Shown here piece after piece: positions 17,353 to 25,769 of a stretch of 64,000 nucleotides of DNA. The stretch's first letter is position 1; the number at the start of each line of letters is the position of its first letter. Below the pieces are notes generated by a model. It was not told where the DNA came from and searched no databases. It worked only from the letters and a program-made list of their open reading frames with translations. The stretch comes from Tsukamurella paurometabola. GTDB taxonomy: Bacteria; Actinomycetota; Actinomycetes; Mycobacteriales; Mycobacteriaceae. The DNA lies in NCBI RefSeq assembly GCF_900631615.1, contig NZ_LR131273.1:4372850-4436849 (forward strand), given 5' to 3'. Both the position numbers and the translations under genes were made by a program.

Positions 17353-18468
17353 TCAATAATAGCGCGTCGTGGCAAATCGATTCGCCGCGCGGTCGCCGGC
17401 GACGCGCAGCCACCGCTGCGGCGCGGCGAGCGAGGCCGCCGCGGAACCCGCCAGATCGGTCAGCGCGAGCGTGCCGCCCGCCGCGTCCGGGTCGCCCAGA
17501 CCAGCCGCGACCTGCCCCGCGACCACCACGACGGGCACCCGCAGCGCCGCGCATCGGCGAACGATGCGCCCCACGACCTTGCCGGTCGCGGAGGTGCTGT
17601 CGAACCGGCCCTCCCCCGTGATGACCAGGTCGGCCGTCGGCAGCAGCTCCGTGAGCCCGGTGAGGTCCGCCATCCGGTCGGCGCCCGACACGGCGCTCGC
17701 TCCCCAGCACATCAGGCCGAAGCCCACGCCGCCCGCGGCGCCCGCGCCGGCCGCGTCCGCGAGCGCCGGATCACATCCCGCGGCCGCGAGCAGGCCCGCC
17801 CACGCGCGCAGGGCGTCGTCGAGCTCGCGCACCTGCGCCGGATCGGCTCCCTTCTGCGGCGCGAAGACGTGCGCGGCGCCGTCCGGCCCGTGCAGCGGCG
17901 CGCGTGTGTCCACGAGGAGCTCGACGCCACCCGCCGGCACCGGGATCAGCCCCTCGACGTCGACGGCGGCGACGGCCGCCAGGGGCCCGCGTCCCAGCGG
18001 CCGCCCCCGTCGGTCGAGGGCGCGCAACCCGAGCGCCGTGAGGGCACCCAGGCCACCGTCGGTGCTGGCGGAGCCGCCCAGCCCGACCCGCAGGGCCGGT
18101 GCACCGTCGTCGAGCGCGGCGCGGATCACCTCACCGAGCCCCCGGGAGGTGGCGGCCATGGGGTCCGGGGCCGCGAGGAGCGCGATGCCGGACGACTCGG
18201 CGAGCTCGACGACGGCCGTACCGGCGCCGTCGCGGATCCAGCGCGCGCGGACTGGGCGAGCATCCGGTCCGGTGACGACGGTGTACCGGTCCGCCCACCC
18301 GGGCGCGGCGGCGACGGTCGCGACCGTGCCCTCGCCGCCGTCGGCCTGCGGCAGGGCGATCACATCGTCACCGGGGCGCGCCCCCAGCCACCCCTCGCGG
18401 AGGGCGGCGGCGACCGCCGCCGCGTCGAGCGATCCCTTGAAGGAGTCCGGGGCGACGAGGACCCTCAC
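17353..18468 (-). CDS. Glycerate kinase
   Basis: Phosphorylates glycerate (2- or 3-phosphoglycerate product, depending on subfamily). The 371-residue GlxK/GarK-type protein starts with GTG at 18468: VRVLVAPDSFKGSLDAAAVA. Other family marks are LPQADGGEGTV, VGLGGSASTDGGLGAL and TGEGRFDSTSATGKV. The start overlaps the stop of the upstream TIM-barrel gene by four bases (GTGA). It is the last gene of the LacI-linked operon and is the only step whose product clearly enters central metabolism, so the pathway probably releases glycerate or tartronate semialdehyde (inference). Confidence 0.93.
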   Translation of the reverse strand: MRVLVAPDSFKGSLDAAAVAAALREGWLGARPGDDVIALPQADGGEGTVATVAAAPGWADRYTVVTGPDARPVRARWIRDGAGTAVVELAESSGIALLAAPDPMAATSRGLGEVIRAALDDGAPALRVGLGGSASTDGGLGALTALGLRALDRRGRPLGRGPLAAVAAVDVEGLIPVPAGGVELLVDTRAPLHGPDGAAHVFAPQKGADPAQVRELDDALRAWAGLLAAAGCDPALADAAGAGAAGGVGFGLMCWGASAVSGADRMADLTGLTELLPTADLVITGEGRFDSTSATGKVVGRIVRRCAALRVPVVVVAGQVAAGLGDPDAAGGTLALTDLAGSAAASLAAPQRWLRVAGDRAANRFATTRYY

Positions 18469-19346
18469 GCGCCGGACCGCAGGCCGGGCAGCACCAGCTC
18501 GCGGTACCGCTCCTTCATGCTGTCGACCACCGCCGCCGGATCGGTGTCCCAGATCTCCTGATTGAAGATCTCCACCTCGATGTCGCCCCGGTAGCCCGCC
18601 GCCGTGACCAGCTCGGTGAGGTATCCGAAGTCGACCACGCCGTCGCCCATCATCCCGCGGGAGAGCAGGGGGTCCGCGGCGATGGGCACGAGCCAGTCGC
18701 AGATCTGGTAGCTGCTGATCCGTCCGGCGCGGCCCGCCGCGGCCACCGCGTCGGCCAGCTCGGGGTCCCACCACACGTGGAAGGCGTCGACGACGACGCC
18801 GACCTGCTCCGCCGGGAACGGGGCGGCGAGTTCCAGTGCCTGTCCCAGGGTGGAGATCACCGCGCGGTCCGCGCAGTACATCGGGTGCAGCGGCTCCAGC
18901 GCGAGCCGGACGCCGCGGTCGGCGGCGTACGGCGCGAGGTCGGCGATCCGGTCGGCGAGGCGCAGGCGGGCACCCCGGAGGTCCCGGTCGGGCATGCCCC
19001 CCGCCACGATCACGAGCTCGGGCGCGCCGACGGCGGCCGCCTGGTCGAGGGCGCGACGGTTGTCGTCGAGCGCCGCGTCGTCGTGACCGGTGAGGAAGCC
19101 GCCCCGACACAGGCTCGAGACGCGCAGGCCGCTGTCGGCGAGGACCCGCACGGCCTCGTCGACACCCGCCTCCTCGAGCCGGTCGCGCCACAGGCCCACC
19201 GCCGGCAGGCCCGCACGAGCGGCGCCCTCGACGGCCTCGCGGAGCGTCCAGGACGCGGTGGTGCGGGTGTTGAGCGAGAGCCGCTCCCACCCGGTGCTCC
19301 CGGCACCGCCCGGGGCGGCGACGGATTGCGTTGCGGTGATGGTCAT
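18465..19346 (-). CDS. Sugar phosphate isomerase/epimerase-like TIM-barrel protein
   Basis: A 293-residue xylose-isomerase-like TIM barrel (AP_endonuc_2 family). Visible marks: LSLNTRTTASWTLREAVEGAARAGLPAVGLW at the start, LALEPLHPMYC with the metal-binding Glu, VGVVVDAFHVWWDPEL with Asp and His ligands, and GDIEVEIFNQEIW with the C-terminal Glu. The four-ligand divalent-metal site is therefore intact. Such proteins act as ketose epimerases, inosose dehydratases or isomerases; the substrate here is unknown. ATG overlaps the DUF993 stop (ATGA) and its own stop overlaps the glycerate kinase start. Confidence 0.85.
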   Translation of the reverse strand: MTITATQSVAAPGGAGSTGWERLSLNTRTTASWTLREAVEGAARAGLPAVGLWRDRLEEAGVDEAVRVLADSGLRVSSLCRGGFLTGHDDAALDDNRRALDQAAAVGAPELVIVAGGMPDRDLRGARLRLADRIADLAPYAADRGVRLALEPLHPMYCADRAVISTLGQALELAAPFPAEQVGVVVDAFHVWWDPELADAVAAAGRAGRISSYQICDWLVPIAADPLLSRGMMGDGVVDFGYLTELVTAAGYRGDIEVEIFNQEIWDTDPAAVVDSMKERYRELVLPGLRSGA

Positions 19347-20536
19347 CCCAGGACTCCGTTCACTTCGAGGTATCCGCGCATGCGGCGGGCCGCGTACTCG
19401 GGGTCGCGCAGCAGGCCGGCGCGGTCGGCGAGCACGAAGACCCGGGACAGGTGTTCGACGGACCGACCCGTCGCGAGCCCGCCCACCATGACGAAGCCCG
19501 GCTGCCGGCCGTTGAGCCAGGACAGGAAGGCGATCCCCGTCTTGTAGTAGTACGTCGGCGCTTCGAAGACGAGGCGGCCGAGGTCGCGGGTGGAGTCCAG
19601 GATCGCCCGCGCGCGGGCGGCGTCCCCAGCATCGAGCGCCTGCAAGGCGGTGGAGGCCGCGGGGTAGATCGCGGCGAAGATCCCCAGCAGCGCGTCCGAA
19701 TGACCGTGCTCGTCACCGACCACGAGTTCCGGGTAGTTGAAGTCGTCGCCGGTGTACAGCCGCACCCCTTCGGGAAGTGCGCGCCGCAGCGCGATCTCGT
19801 GGCCGGCATCGAGCAGCGAGACCTTGACGCCGTCGACGGCCGCCGCGTTCTCCTCGATGAGGCGGAGGAAGGTCCGCGTCGCCTCTCCCACGTCGGCGCT
19901 GCCCCAGTACCCGCGCAGGGCCGGGTCGAACATCTCGCCCAGCCAGTGCAGGACGACGGGGCGGTCGACCTCGGCGAGCAGGGTTCCGTAGACGGTGAGG
20001 TAGTCCTCCGCGGACTCGGCCACGGCCGCGAGGGCGCGCGAGGCCATGAGGATCACCTGCGCGCCCGCGCCGGCCACCACCTCGATCTGCTCGCGATAGG
20101 CGTCCGTGATCGCACGCAGCCCGGCCCGGCCGGACGGGAGCGTGGCCGGGTCGAGCTGGTCCGTCCCCGCTCCGCAGGCGATCCGGCCTCCCACCGCCCG
20201 CGCCTCGGCGGAGCTGCGCCGGATCAGCTCGGCCGTCGCCGCCCAGTCCAGGCCCATGCCGCGCTGCGCGGTGTCCATGGCTTCCGCGACGCCGAGCCCG
20301 TACGACCACAGTTCCCGGCGGTAGGCCAGGGTCGCGTCCCAGTCGAGGTCGGCCGGCGCACCGGGGGTGTTGTCCGCCGTGGTCCGCGGCACGACGTGCG
20401 CCGCCGCGAACGCCACGCGTGAGGTGATGGGCGCGGTGGGCCGCTGCCAGGGTCCCGGTTCGCCGAGCCGGTGCGGGCGGAGCTCGCCGTCGAGGGGTAG
20501 GAGCAGTCCGGCGCTCGTACCGGCCGGGGCGCTCAC
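19343..20536 (-). CDS. DUF993 protein, dihydrodipicolinate synthase/aldolase-like
   Basis: A 397-residue protein from the GTG at 20536, which overlaps the dehydrogenase stop (GTGA). Pipelines place DUF993 next to the DapA/NanA class I aldolase superfamily. It shows a TIM-barrel layout with GAQVILMASRALAAV, VVLHWLGEMFDPALRGYWG, VDGVKVSLLDAGHEIALRRALP (Lys after DGV at the place a Schiff-base Lys would be expected) and RLYTGDDFNYPELVVGDEHGHSDALLGIFAAIYPAAS. No experimental function is known to me. In this operon it is the plausible carbon-carbon bond-cleaving enzyme. Confidence 0.8.
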   Translation of the reverse strand: MSAPAGTSAGLLLPLDGELRPHRLGEPGPWQRPTAPITSRVAFAAAHVVPRTTADNTPGAPADLDWDATLAYRRELWSYGLGVAEAMDTAQRGMGLDWAATAELIRRSSAEARAVGGRIACGAGTDQLDPATLPSGRAGLRAITDAYREQIEVVAGAGAQVILMASRALAAVAESAEDYLTVYGTLLAEVDRPVVLHWLGEMFDPALRGYWGSADVGEATRTFLRLIEENAAAVDGVKVSLLDAGHEIALRRALPEGVRLYTGDDFNYPELVVGDEHGHSDALLGIFAAIYPAASTALQALDAGDAARARAILDSTRDLGRLVFEAPTYYYKTGIAFLSWLNGRQPGFVMVGGLATGRSVEHLSRVFVLADRAGLLRDPEYAARRMRGYLEVNGVLG

Positions 20537-21699
20537 AGCTCGATCTCCGGGACCTCGAGGCGCATGCCGCGCTCGGAGCTGGCGAGCCCGAGCTCCGCGA
20601 GCTGGACGCCGCGCGCCGCCGAGAGCAGTCCGAACCGGTGCGGGCGTCCGGCCACGACGTCGCGCAGGAACTCCTCCCACTGCAGCTTGAAGCCGTTGTC
20701 CAGGTCGGCGTTCGCGGGCACGTCGAGCCACTGGTCGCGGAAGGACTCGGTGACCGGCAGGTCCGGATTCCACACGGGTTTGGGCGTGTTCGACCGGTGC
20801 TGGGCGACGCAGCCGCGCAGCCCGGCGACGGCGGAACCGTGCGTGCCGTCGACCTGGAACTCGACGAGCTCGTCCCGGTGCACGCGGACGGTCCACGCCG
20901 AGTTGATCTGCGCGATGATGCCGCCGTCGATCTCGAAGATGCCGTACGCGGCGTCGTCGGCGGTCGCGGCGTACTCCTTCCCGTTCTCGTCCCACCGCAC
21001 CGGGATCTGGGTGACGGCCTTCGCGGTGACCGCACGGACCGGCCCGAGGATGCCCTCCATCACGTAGTTCCAGTGGCAGAACATGTCCACCGTGATGCCG
21101 CCGCCGTCCTCCGCGCGGTAGTTCCAGCTGGGCCGCTGCGCGGGCTGACCGTCGCCCTCGAACACCCAGTAGCCGAAATCGCCGCGCATGGACAGGATGC
21201 GCCCGAAGAAGCCCTCGTCCACGAGCCTCCGCAGCTTCACGAGGCCCGGAAGGTACAGCTTGTCGTGGACGACGCCGGCGACGACGCCGGAGTTCTGCGC
21301 CAGCCGAGCGAGCTCCACGGCCTCGACGAGTGTCTCGGCGGTCGGCTTCTCCGTGTAGACGTGCTTGCCCGCCTTGATCGCGGCCGTCAGGGCCGCGACA
21401 CGGCGCGAGGTGACCTGCGCGTCGAAGTAGACGTCCACCGCGGGATCCGCGATCACCGCCGCGGCGTCGGTGGTCCAGTGCTCGACGCCGTGCTGCGCGG
21501 CCAGTTCCTGCAGGCGCTCGGCGTTGCGCCCCACCAGGATCGGTTCGACGTCCACGAGCGTGCCGTCCTCGAGCCGCAGCCCGGAATCGCGCAGCGGAAG
21601 GATCGAGCGGACCAGGTGCTGCCGGTACCCCATGCGGCCGGTGACGCCGTTCATGGCGATCCGGAGGGTGCGGCGGGAGGGAAGTGCGGAATGAGTCAT
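20533..21699 (-). CDS. Gfo/Idh/MocA-family dehydrogenase
   Basis: A 388-residue NAD(P)-dependent oxidoreductase starting MTHSALPSRRTLRIAMNGVTGRMGYRQH at 21699; 28 residues more are open upstream, but these would run into the palindrome and operator. NVTGRMG is the dinucleotide-binding Gly-rich turn. KHVYTEKPTAETLVEA is the EKP motif typical of the family. It leads the four-gene operon. Family members oxidise sugars, inositols or their derivatives at one hydroxyl; the substrate is unknown. Confidence 0.88.
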   Translation of the reverse strand: MTHSALPSRRTLRIAMNGVTGRMGYRQHLVRSILPLRDSGLRLEDGTLVDVEPILVGRNAERLQELAAQHGVEHWTTDAAAVIADPAVDVYFDAQVTSRRVAALTAAIKAGKHVYTEKPTAETLVEAVELARLAQNSGVVAGVVHDKLYLPGLVKLRRLVDEGFFGRILSMRGDFGYWVFEGDGQPAQRPSWNYRAEDGGGITVDMFCHWNYVMEGILGPVRAVTAKAVTQIPVRWDENGKEYAATADDAAYGIFEIDGGIIAQINSAWTVRVHRDELVEFQVDGTHGSAVAGLRGCVAQHRSNTPKPVWNPDLPVTESFRDQWLDVPANADLDNGFKLQWEEFLRDVVAGRPHRFGLLSAARGVQLAELGLASSERGMRLEVPEIEL

Positions 21700-21720
21700 C
21701 AGGTGTGCCCCGTCTTCGGG

Positions 21721-21744
21721 CGCGGGCGTCGATCGACACCCGCG
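21721..21744. promoter_or_regulatory. 24-bp near-perfect palindrome in the dehydrogenase leader
   Basis: The halves 21721-21732 and 21733-21744 are reverse complements at 11 of 12 positions, centred on TCGATCGA. It lies 22 bases before the operon start codon. It may be a second operator or, in RNA, a 12-bp hairpin near the ribosome-binding site. Confidence 0.5.
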
Positions 21745-21767
21745 GACATTGCGGTCGGTTGCACTTC

Positions 21768-21781
21768 GGAATGCGCATTCC
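21768..21781. promoter_or_regulatory. LacI-type operator O1
   Basis: GGAATGCGCATTCC is a perfect 14-bp palindrome with the central CpG typical of LacI-family operators. It lies between the divergent lacI-type gene and the catabolic operon, next to -10-like hexamers for both directions. A near-copy precedes the ABC transporter (22959-22972). Confidence 0.72.
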
Positions 21782-21811
21782 AAGCTATGCTAGACCGGCA
21801 GCACGCGTCAA

Positions 21812-21827
21812 GCTCCGGCGCCGGAGC
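21812..21827. promoter_or_regulatory. 16-bp perfect palindrome near the regulator gene
   Basis: GCTCCGGCGCCGGAGC is a perfect palindrome 31 bases before the regulator ATG and just upstream of a TTGACG -35-like element (21806-21811, minus strand) for the catabolic operon. Role unknown; it may be an RNA hairpin in the regulator leader. Confidence 0.4.
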
Positions 21828-21858
21828 ACCCCTTGCGGCCACACAGACGGGACACGAC

Positions 21859-22890
21859 ATGGCGGTCACCCTGCAGGACGTCGCGCAACGCGCGGGCGTC
21901 TCCCAGTCGACGGCATCGCGGGTCCTCAACGGCTCGAGCCGGGTTCCCCGCGAGGACGTCGCCGATCGCGTGCGCGCCGCGGCACTCGAGTTGGGCTACG
22001 TCCCGAACGCACAGGCCCAGGCCCTGGCCCGATCGTCGACGGGGCTCCTCGGGGTGGTGGTGCACGACATCGCCGACCCGTACTTCTCGTCGATCGTGCG
22101 CGGCGTGCAGACCGCCTCCCGCACCGCTGCGAAGGAGGTGCTCCTGGCCAGCACCGATCGCGACTTCGACGTCGAGCGCGAGGCGGTGGGCACCCTCATC
22201 GCCCACCGCGCCGACGCCGTGATCCTCGCCGGTTCGCGCCAGAGCGGCGATCTCGACCGCGATCTCGAAGCGCAGTTCGGCCGCTACCGGGCCGACGGCG
22301 GGCGGGTCGTGGTGATCGGCCAGCCACTCGCCTTCGGCAGCGCGGTGGAGCCCGAGAACCGTAGCGGGGCCGGCGAACTGGCGGAGGCATTGATCGCCGC
22401 GGGCCATCGGGAGTTCGCCGTGATCGGCGGGCCCGCGAGCATCCGCACCGCGGTGGACCGCCGCACCGGATTCGTCGAGGCGCTCGCGCGGCACGACCTC
22501 ACCCCGCTGGTGGAGGTGTCCGGGGACTTCACCCGCGACGGCGGGTACGCGGCGGCCCGGCGGCTGGCCGACGCCCTGCAGTTGGGCGCTCCGCGCAGCG
22601 GCCCGCCGGCGTGCGTCTTCGCGGTGACCGACGTGATGGCGATCGGCGCGATCGCCGCCTGGCGCGAGCGGGGACTCACCGTGCCCGAAGACGTCTGCAT
22701 CGCGGGCTTCGACGACATCCCGACGCTGCGGGATCACACGCCCAGCCTATCCACCGTCGCCCTCCCGCTGGAGGAGATCGGCACGCGCGCCGTGGAACTC
22801 GCGCTCCGGACGGACGCCGACGACACCGGCCTGCGCGAGCGCGTACCGGGCCGCGTGGTCCTGCGGAGGAGCACCGCCCTGGACGGCTGA
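21859..22890 (+). CDS. LacI-family transcriptional regulator
   Basis: A 343-residue regulator. Residues 1-55 are the LacI HTH and hinge helix: VTLQDVAQRAGVSQSTASRVLNGSSRVP then LGYVPNAQAQALARSSTG. The rest is a periplasmic-binding-protein-like effector domain with VVHDIADPYFSSIVRG, FAVIGGPASIRTAVDR, FAVTDVMAIGAIAAW and CIAGFDDIPTLRDHTPSLSTV. It sits between the divergent catabolic operon and the ABC transporter, both bearing the same palindrome, so it is probably their local repressor. The ligand is not predictable. Confidence 0.92.
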   Translation: MAVTLQDVAQRAGVSQSTASRVLNGSSRVPREDVADRVRAAALELGYVPNAQAQALARSSTGLLGVVVHDIADPYFSSIVRGVQTASRTAAKEVLLASTDRDFDVEREAVGTLIAHRADAVILAGSRQSGDLDRDLEAQFGRYRADGGRVVVIGQPLAFGSAVEPENRSGAGELAEALIAAGHREFAVIGGPASIRTAVDRRTGFVEALARHDLTPLVEVSGDFTRDGGYAAARRLADALQLGAPRSGPPACVFAVTDVMAIGAIAAWRERGLTVPEDVCIAGFDDIPTLRDHTPSLSTVALPLEEIGTRAVELALRTDADDTGLRERVPGRVVLRRSTALDG

Positions 22891-22899
22891 GCGCGGCCG

Positions 22900-22916
22900 C
22901 GGATTCACCGAATCCG
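22900..22916. terminator. Short hairpin after the LacI-type gene
   Basis: CGGATTC-ACC-GAATCCG begins nine bases beyond the regulator stop and directly abuts the TTGACA of the transporter promoter. It may end regulator transcription or be a protein-binding site. Confidence 0.4.
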
Positions 22917-22946
22917 TTGACACTGTGTGCTGGATCACGCTATCGT
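22917..22946 (+). promoter_or_regulatory. Promoter of the ABC transporter operon
   Basis: TTGACA (22917-22922) and TATCGT (22941-22946) with an 18-base spacer form a sigma70/SigA-like promoter. The operator at 22959-22972 falls just beyond the expected start site, where a repressor would block escape. Confidence 0.6.
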
Positions 22947-22958
22947 CGAACTCGCTTC

Positions 22959-22972
22959 GGAAAGCGCATTCC
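22959..22972. promoter_or_regulatory. LacI-type operator O2
   Basis: GGAAAGCGCATTCC differs from operator O1 at one position, and flanking CTTC is shared too. This strongly suggests that the LacI-type regulator also controls the transporter. Confidence 0.68.
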
Positions 22973-23015
22973 CAACGGGTCGTCGTACCCGGCACTTCGA
23001 ACATAGGAACTGCCC

Positions 23016-23876
23016 ATGGCCGTATCCGCGCCGGCAGAACCGTCTCGCACCGCGACACCGGTTCCCAGGCGACAACGTCCGACCTTCGCGCCCGGATCCA
23101 CCCTCGCGAGCCTCTGGCGCCCCATCGCCCTGATCGTGGTCCTCTGCATCGCGTGGTGGGCGGTCACCAAGGCCGAACTGGTCGCGCCGTACATCCTCCC
23201 CTCGCCCGCCGACACCTGGAACGTCGCCCGCGAGAACGCCGCCTACCTCGCCGACCACACCTGGGTCACCACCTGGGAGACCATCATCGGCTTCGTGATC
23301 GCCGCCGTCATCGGCGAACTGGTCGCGGTCGCGATGGTGTACTCGCCGAGCGTCGAGAAGACGCTCTACCCCCTCATCCTGTTCGCCCAGGTCATTCCGA
23401 AGATCGCGATCGCACCTCTGTTCATCGTGTGGCTGGGCTTCGGGCCCACGCCGAAGATCCTCGTGGCCGTGCTGATGGCCTTCTTCCCCATCGCCATCTC
23501 CGGGCTCGCCGGCCTGCGATCGGTCGATCCCGAGATCCTCGAGCTGACCTCCACCATGGGCGCCAGCCGCCTCAAGACGTTCGCGAAGGTCCGATTCCCC
23601 GCCTCGCTCCCCCAGCTCATGTCGGGCCTGAAGGTCGCGGCCACGCTCGCCGTGACCGGCGCCGTGGTCGGCGAGTTCGTGGGCTCCAACGAGGGCCTGG
23701 GTTACGTCATCCTGCAGGCCAACGGCAACGTCGACACCGCGATGCTGTTCGCGGCCCTGATCATCATGTCCGGTCTGGGCATCGCGCTCTTCGCCGTCAT
23801 CGAGATCGCCGAGAAGCTGCTCATCCCGTGGCACTCCTCGCGCCGCGCGACCTCGTCCACCATCCCCGGCGCCTGA
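23016..23876 (+). CDS. ABC transporter permease, nitrate/sulfonate/thiamine-precursor class
   Basis: A 286-residue inner-membrane permease of the BPD_transp_1 superfamily, SsuC/TauC/ThiX-like. There are about six helices; the first spans about residues 33-52 (IALIVVLCIAWWAVTKAEL). It contains APYILPSPADTWN, FVIAAVIGELVAVAMVYSPSVEKTLYPL and the EAA-type loop ELTSTMGASRLKTFAKVRFPASLPQLMSGLKVAATLAVTGAVVGEF. First gene of a three-gene transporter operon behind the promoter and operator. Confidence 0.9.
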   Translation: MAVSAPAEPSRTATPVPRRQRPTFAPGSTLASLWRPIALIVVLCIAWWAVTKAELVAPYILPSPADTWNVARENAAYLADHTWVTTWETIIGFVIAAVIGELVAVAMVYSPSVEKTLYPLILFAQVIPKIAIAPLFIVWLGFGPTPKILVAVLMAFFPIAISGLAGLRSVDPEILELTSTMGASRLKTFAKVRFPASLPQLMSGLKVAATLAVTGAVVGEFVGSNEGLGYVILQANGNVDTAMLFAALIIMSGLGIALFAVIEIAEKLLIPWHSSRRATSSTIPGA

Positions 23877-23901
23877 CCGCCCACCCTCCCCAGGAGTCAC
23901 C

Positions 23902-24936
23902 ATGAAGTTCCCCCGCCGCATCGCCGCCACCGTCGCGGCCACCGGAGCCCTCGCCCTCACCCTGACCGCCTGCGGCGGAGGGAGCGGCGACGGTTCCCCC
24001 TCCGCCGGCCCCGGCGGAGGCGCGCAGAAGACGCTGATGCTCAACTGGTACCCGTACGGCGAGCACGCCCCGTTCTATCTCGGTGTCGCGCAGGGCATCT
24101 TCGCCAAGCACGGCATCGATCTGAAGATCGACGCCGGCCAGGGTTCGACCAAGACCGTCCAGGCCGTCGGATCCCGGAAGGCCGACTTCGGCTGGGCCGA
24201 TACGCCCGCCGTGCTCAGCAACATCGACAAGGGCGTGAAGGTCAAGAGTCTCTCGGTCTTCCTGCAGACCACGCCGTCCGCGGTACAGGTCTTCGCGGAC
24301 TCCGGCATCACCACCCCGCAGGACCTCGCCGGCAAGACCATCGCGGTCTCCGCGGGCGACGCGCCCACCACGACGTTCCCCATCTACCTCGACAAGGTCG
24401 GCCTCAAGCCCGACCAGGTCACGCAGCAGAGCCTGGACGCCGCGGGCAAGATGTCCGCCCTGCTCTCGGGACGGGTCGACGGGCTGATCGGCTTCGCCCA
24501 CGACCAGGGCCCGACGATCGCCGCGAAGAGCGGGCGGGAGATGCGCTACCTCCGCTACTCCGACGCGGGCCTGAACTTCTACAGCAACGGCCTGATCGCC
24601 GCGGACGAGACGATCACCGGCTCGCGCGACCTCGCGAAGTCCATGCTCGACGCCGTCCGCGAAGCCTTCGCCGCGGCCGTGGCGAACCCCGAGGCCGCCG
24701 TCGACGCGATGGCCGGCAAGGATCCGCAGATGCCGCCCCGCGACGTCCTGCTCGCGCAGTGGCGCCAGACCATTCCGCTGCTGTCCACCCCCGCCACGAA
24801 GGACAAGGGCCCCGGGGTCAACGCCGAGGAGGACTGGAAGACCACCATCGCCACGCTCAACCAGGCCGGCCTGCTCAAGGCCGCGAATCCGCCGCAGAAC
24901 TACTGGGATCCGTCGTTCACCGCGGCCGGGAAGTAG
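23902..24936 (+). CDS. ABC transporter substrate-binding lipoprotein (NMT1/THI5-like)
   Basis: A 344-residue lipoprotein with signal peptide and lipobox LTAC (Cys about residue 25), then a Gly/Ser linker. The mature part begins LMLNWYPYGEHAPFYLGVAQGIFAKHGIDLKI, the start of NMT1/THI5-like binding proteins such as ThiY and RibY that bind pyrimidine, riboflavin or aromatic-like ligands, rather than of sugar-binding proteins. A GSTKTVQAVGSRKADFGWAD segment lines the usual cleft. Ligand unknown. The ATG follows CAGGAGT by five bases. Confidence 0.9.
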   Translation: MKFPRRIAATVAATGALALTLTACGGGSGDGSPSAGPGGGAQKTLMLNWYPYGEHAPFYLGVAQGIFAKHGIDLKIDAGQGSTKTVQAVGSRKADFGWADTPAVLSNIDKGVKVKSLSVFLQTTPSAVQVFADSGITTPQDLAGKTIAVSAGDAPTTTFPIYLDKVGLKPDQVTQQSLDAAGKMSALLSGRVDGLIGFAHDQGPTIAAKSGREMRYLRYSDAGLNFYSNGLIAADETITGSRDLAKSMLDAVREAFAAAVANPEAAVDAMAGKDPQMPPRDVLLAQWRQTIPLLSTPATKDKGPGVNAEEDWKTTIATLNQAGLLKAANPPQNYWDPSFTAAGK

Positions 24937-24941
24937 GCGCC

Positions 24942-25751
24942 ATGTCCATGTCCGCCACCACCGAACGGCTGCAGACCGCACCCGCGGCGATCGCGGTGAA
25001 CGACCTCACCGTCACCTTCTCCTCCAAGCGCGGCACCACCACCGCGATCGAGGGCGTCGATCTGACCGTCGCCGACGGCGAGTTCGTCACCATCGCGGGC
25101 CCCTCGGGATGCGGTAAGTCGACCCTCCTCAAGGTCGTCGCCGGACTCACCGACTCGTCCAGCGGCGAGGTGCTCCTCCGCGGGAAGAAGGTCGCCGGGC
25201 CCCAGCGCGAGATCGGCTACGTCTTCCAGCGCGCGGCGCTGCTGGAGTGGCGCAACGTCCGCAAGAACATCCTCCTGCAGGCGGAGATGCGGGGCATGCC
25301 CAAGCAGGCCGCCGCGCAGCGCTGCGATCATCTCCTCGAGATGACGGGGCTCACGGGCTTCGCCAACGCGATGCCGTACGAACTGTCCGGCGGCATGCAG
25401 CAGCGAGTGTCCCTGTGCCGGGCGCTCATGCACGAACCGGACGTGCTGCTCATGGACGAGCCGTTCGGCGCTCTCGACGCGCTCACCCGCGAGAAGATGA
25501 ACGTCGAACTGCACCGGATCTGGCGGGAAACGGGCACGACCGTCGTGCTGGTCACGCACTCCGTCGCCGAGGCCGTCTACCTCGCGAACCGGGTCGTCGT
25601 GATGAGCCCGCGCCCGGGCCGGATCGTCGAGGACATCGCCGTGGACCTGCCGGCCGAGCGGGACTACGCGGACACGATGGAGCGGCCGGAGTTCATCCGG
25701 ATCGCGAACCGCGTCCGTGAGCTCCTCGGAAGCAGTTCCGCGGCCGACTGA
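24942..25751 (+). CDS. ABC transporter ATP-binding protein
   Basis: A 269-residue nucleotide-binding subunit from ATG at 24942. Walker A GPSGCGKST at residues 53-61, Q-loop YVFQRAALLEW, signature LSGGMQQRV, Walker B VLLMDEPFGALDALTRE and the switch His in VLVTHSVAEAVYLANRVVVMS. Matches the SsuB/TauB/ThiZ subfamily. It starts five bases after the binding-protein stop. Confidence 0.92.
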   Translation: MSMSATTERLQTAPAAIAVNDLTVTFSSKRGTTTAIEGVDLTVADGEFVTIAGPSGCGKSTLLKVVAGLTDSSSGEVLLRGKKVAGPQREIGYVFQRAALLEWRNVRKNILLQAEMRGMPKQAAAQRCDHLLEMTGLTGFANAMPYELSGGMQQRVSLCRALMHEPDVLLMDEPFGALDALTREKMNVELHRIWRETGTTVVLVTHSVAEAVYLANRVVVMSPRPGRIVEDIAVDLPAERDYADTMERPEFIRIANRVRELLGSSSAAD

Positions 25752-25769
25752 CGGCCCGGCCCGCCGACG

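Noticed and set aside
15324-17621. A 765-residue frame opposite infB
   Set aside because: Low-complexity Arg/Gly/Ala translation that mirrors the GC-rich infB codons; a shadow.
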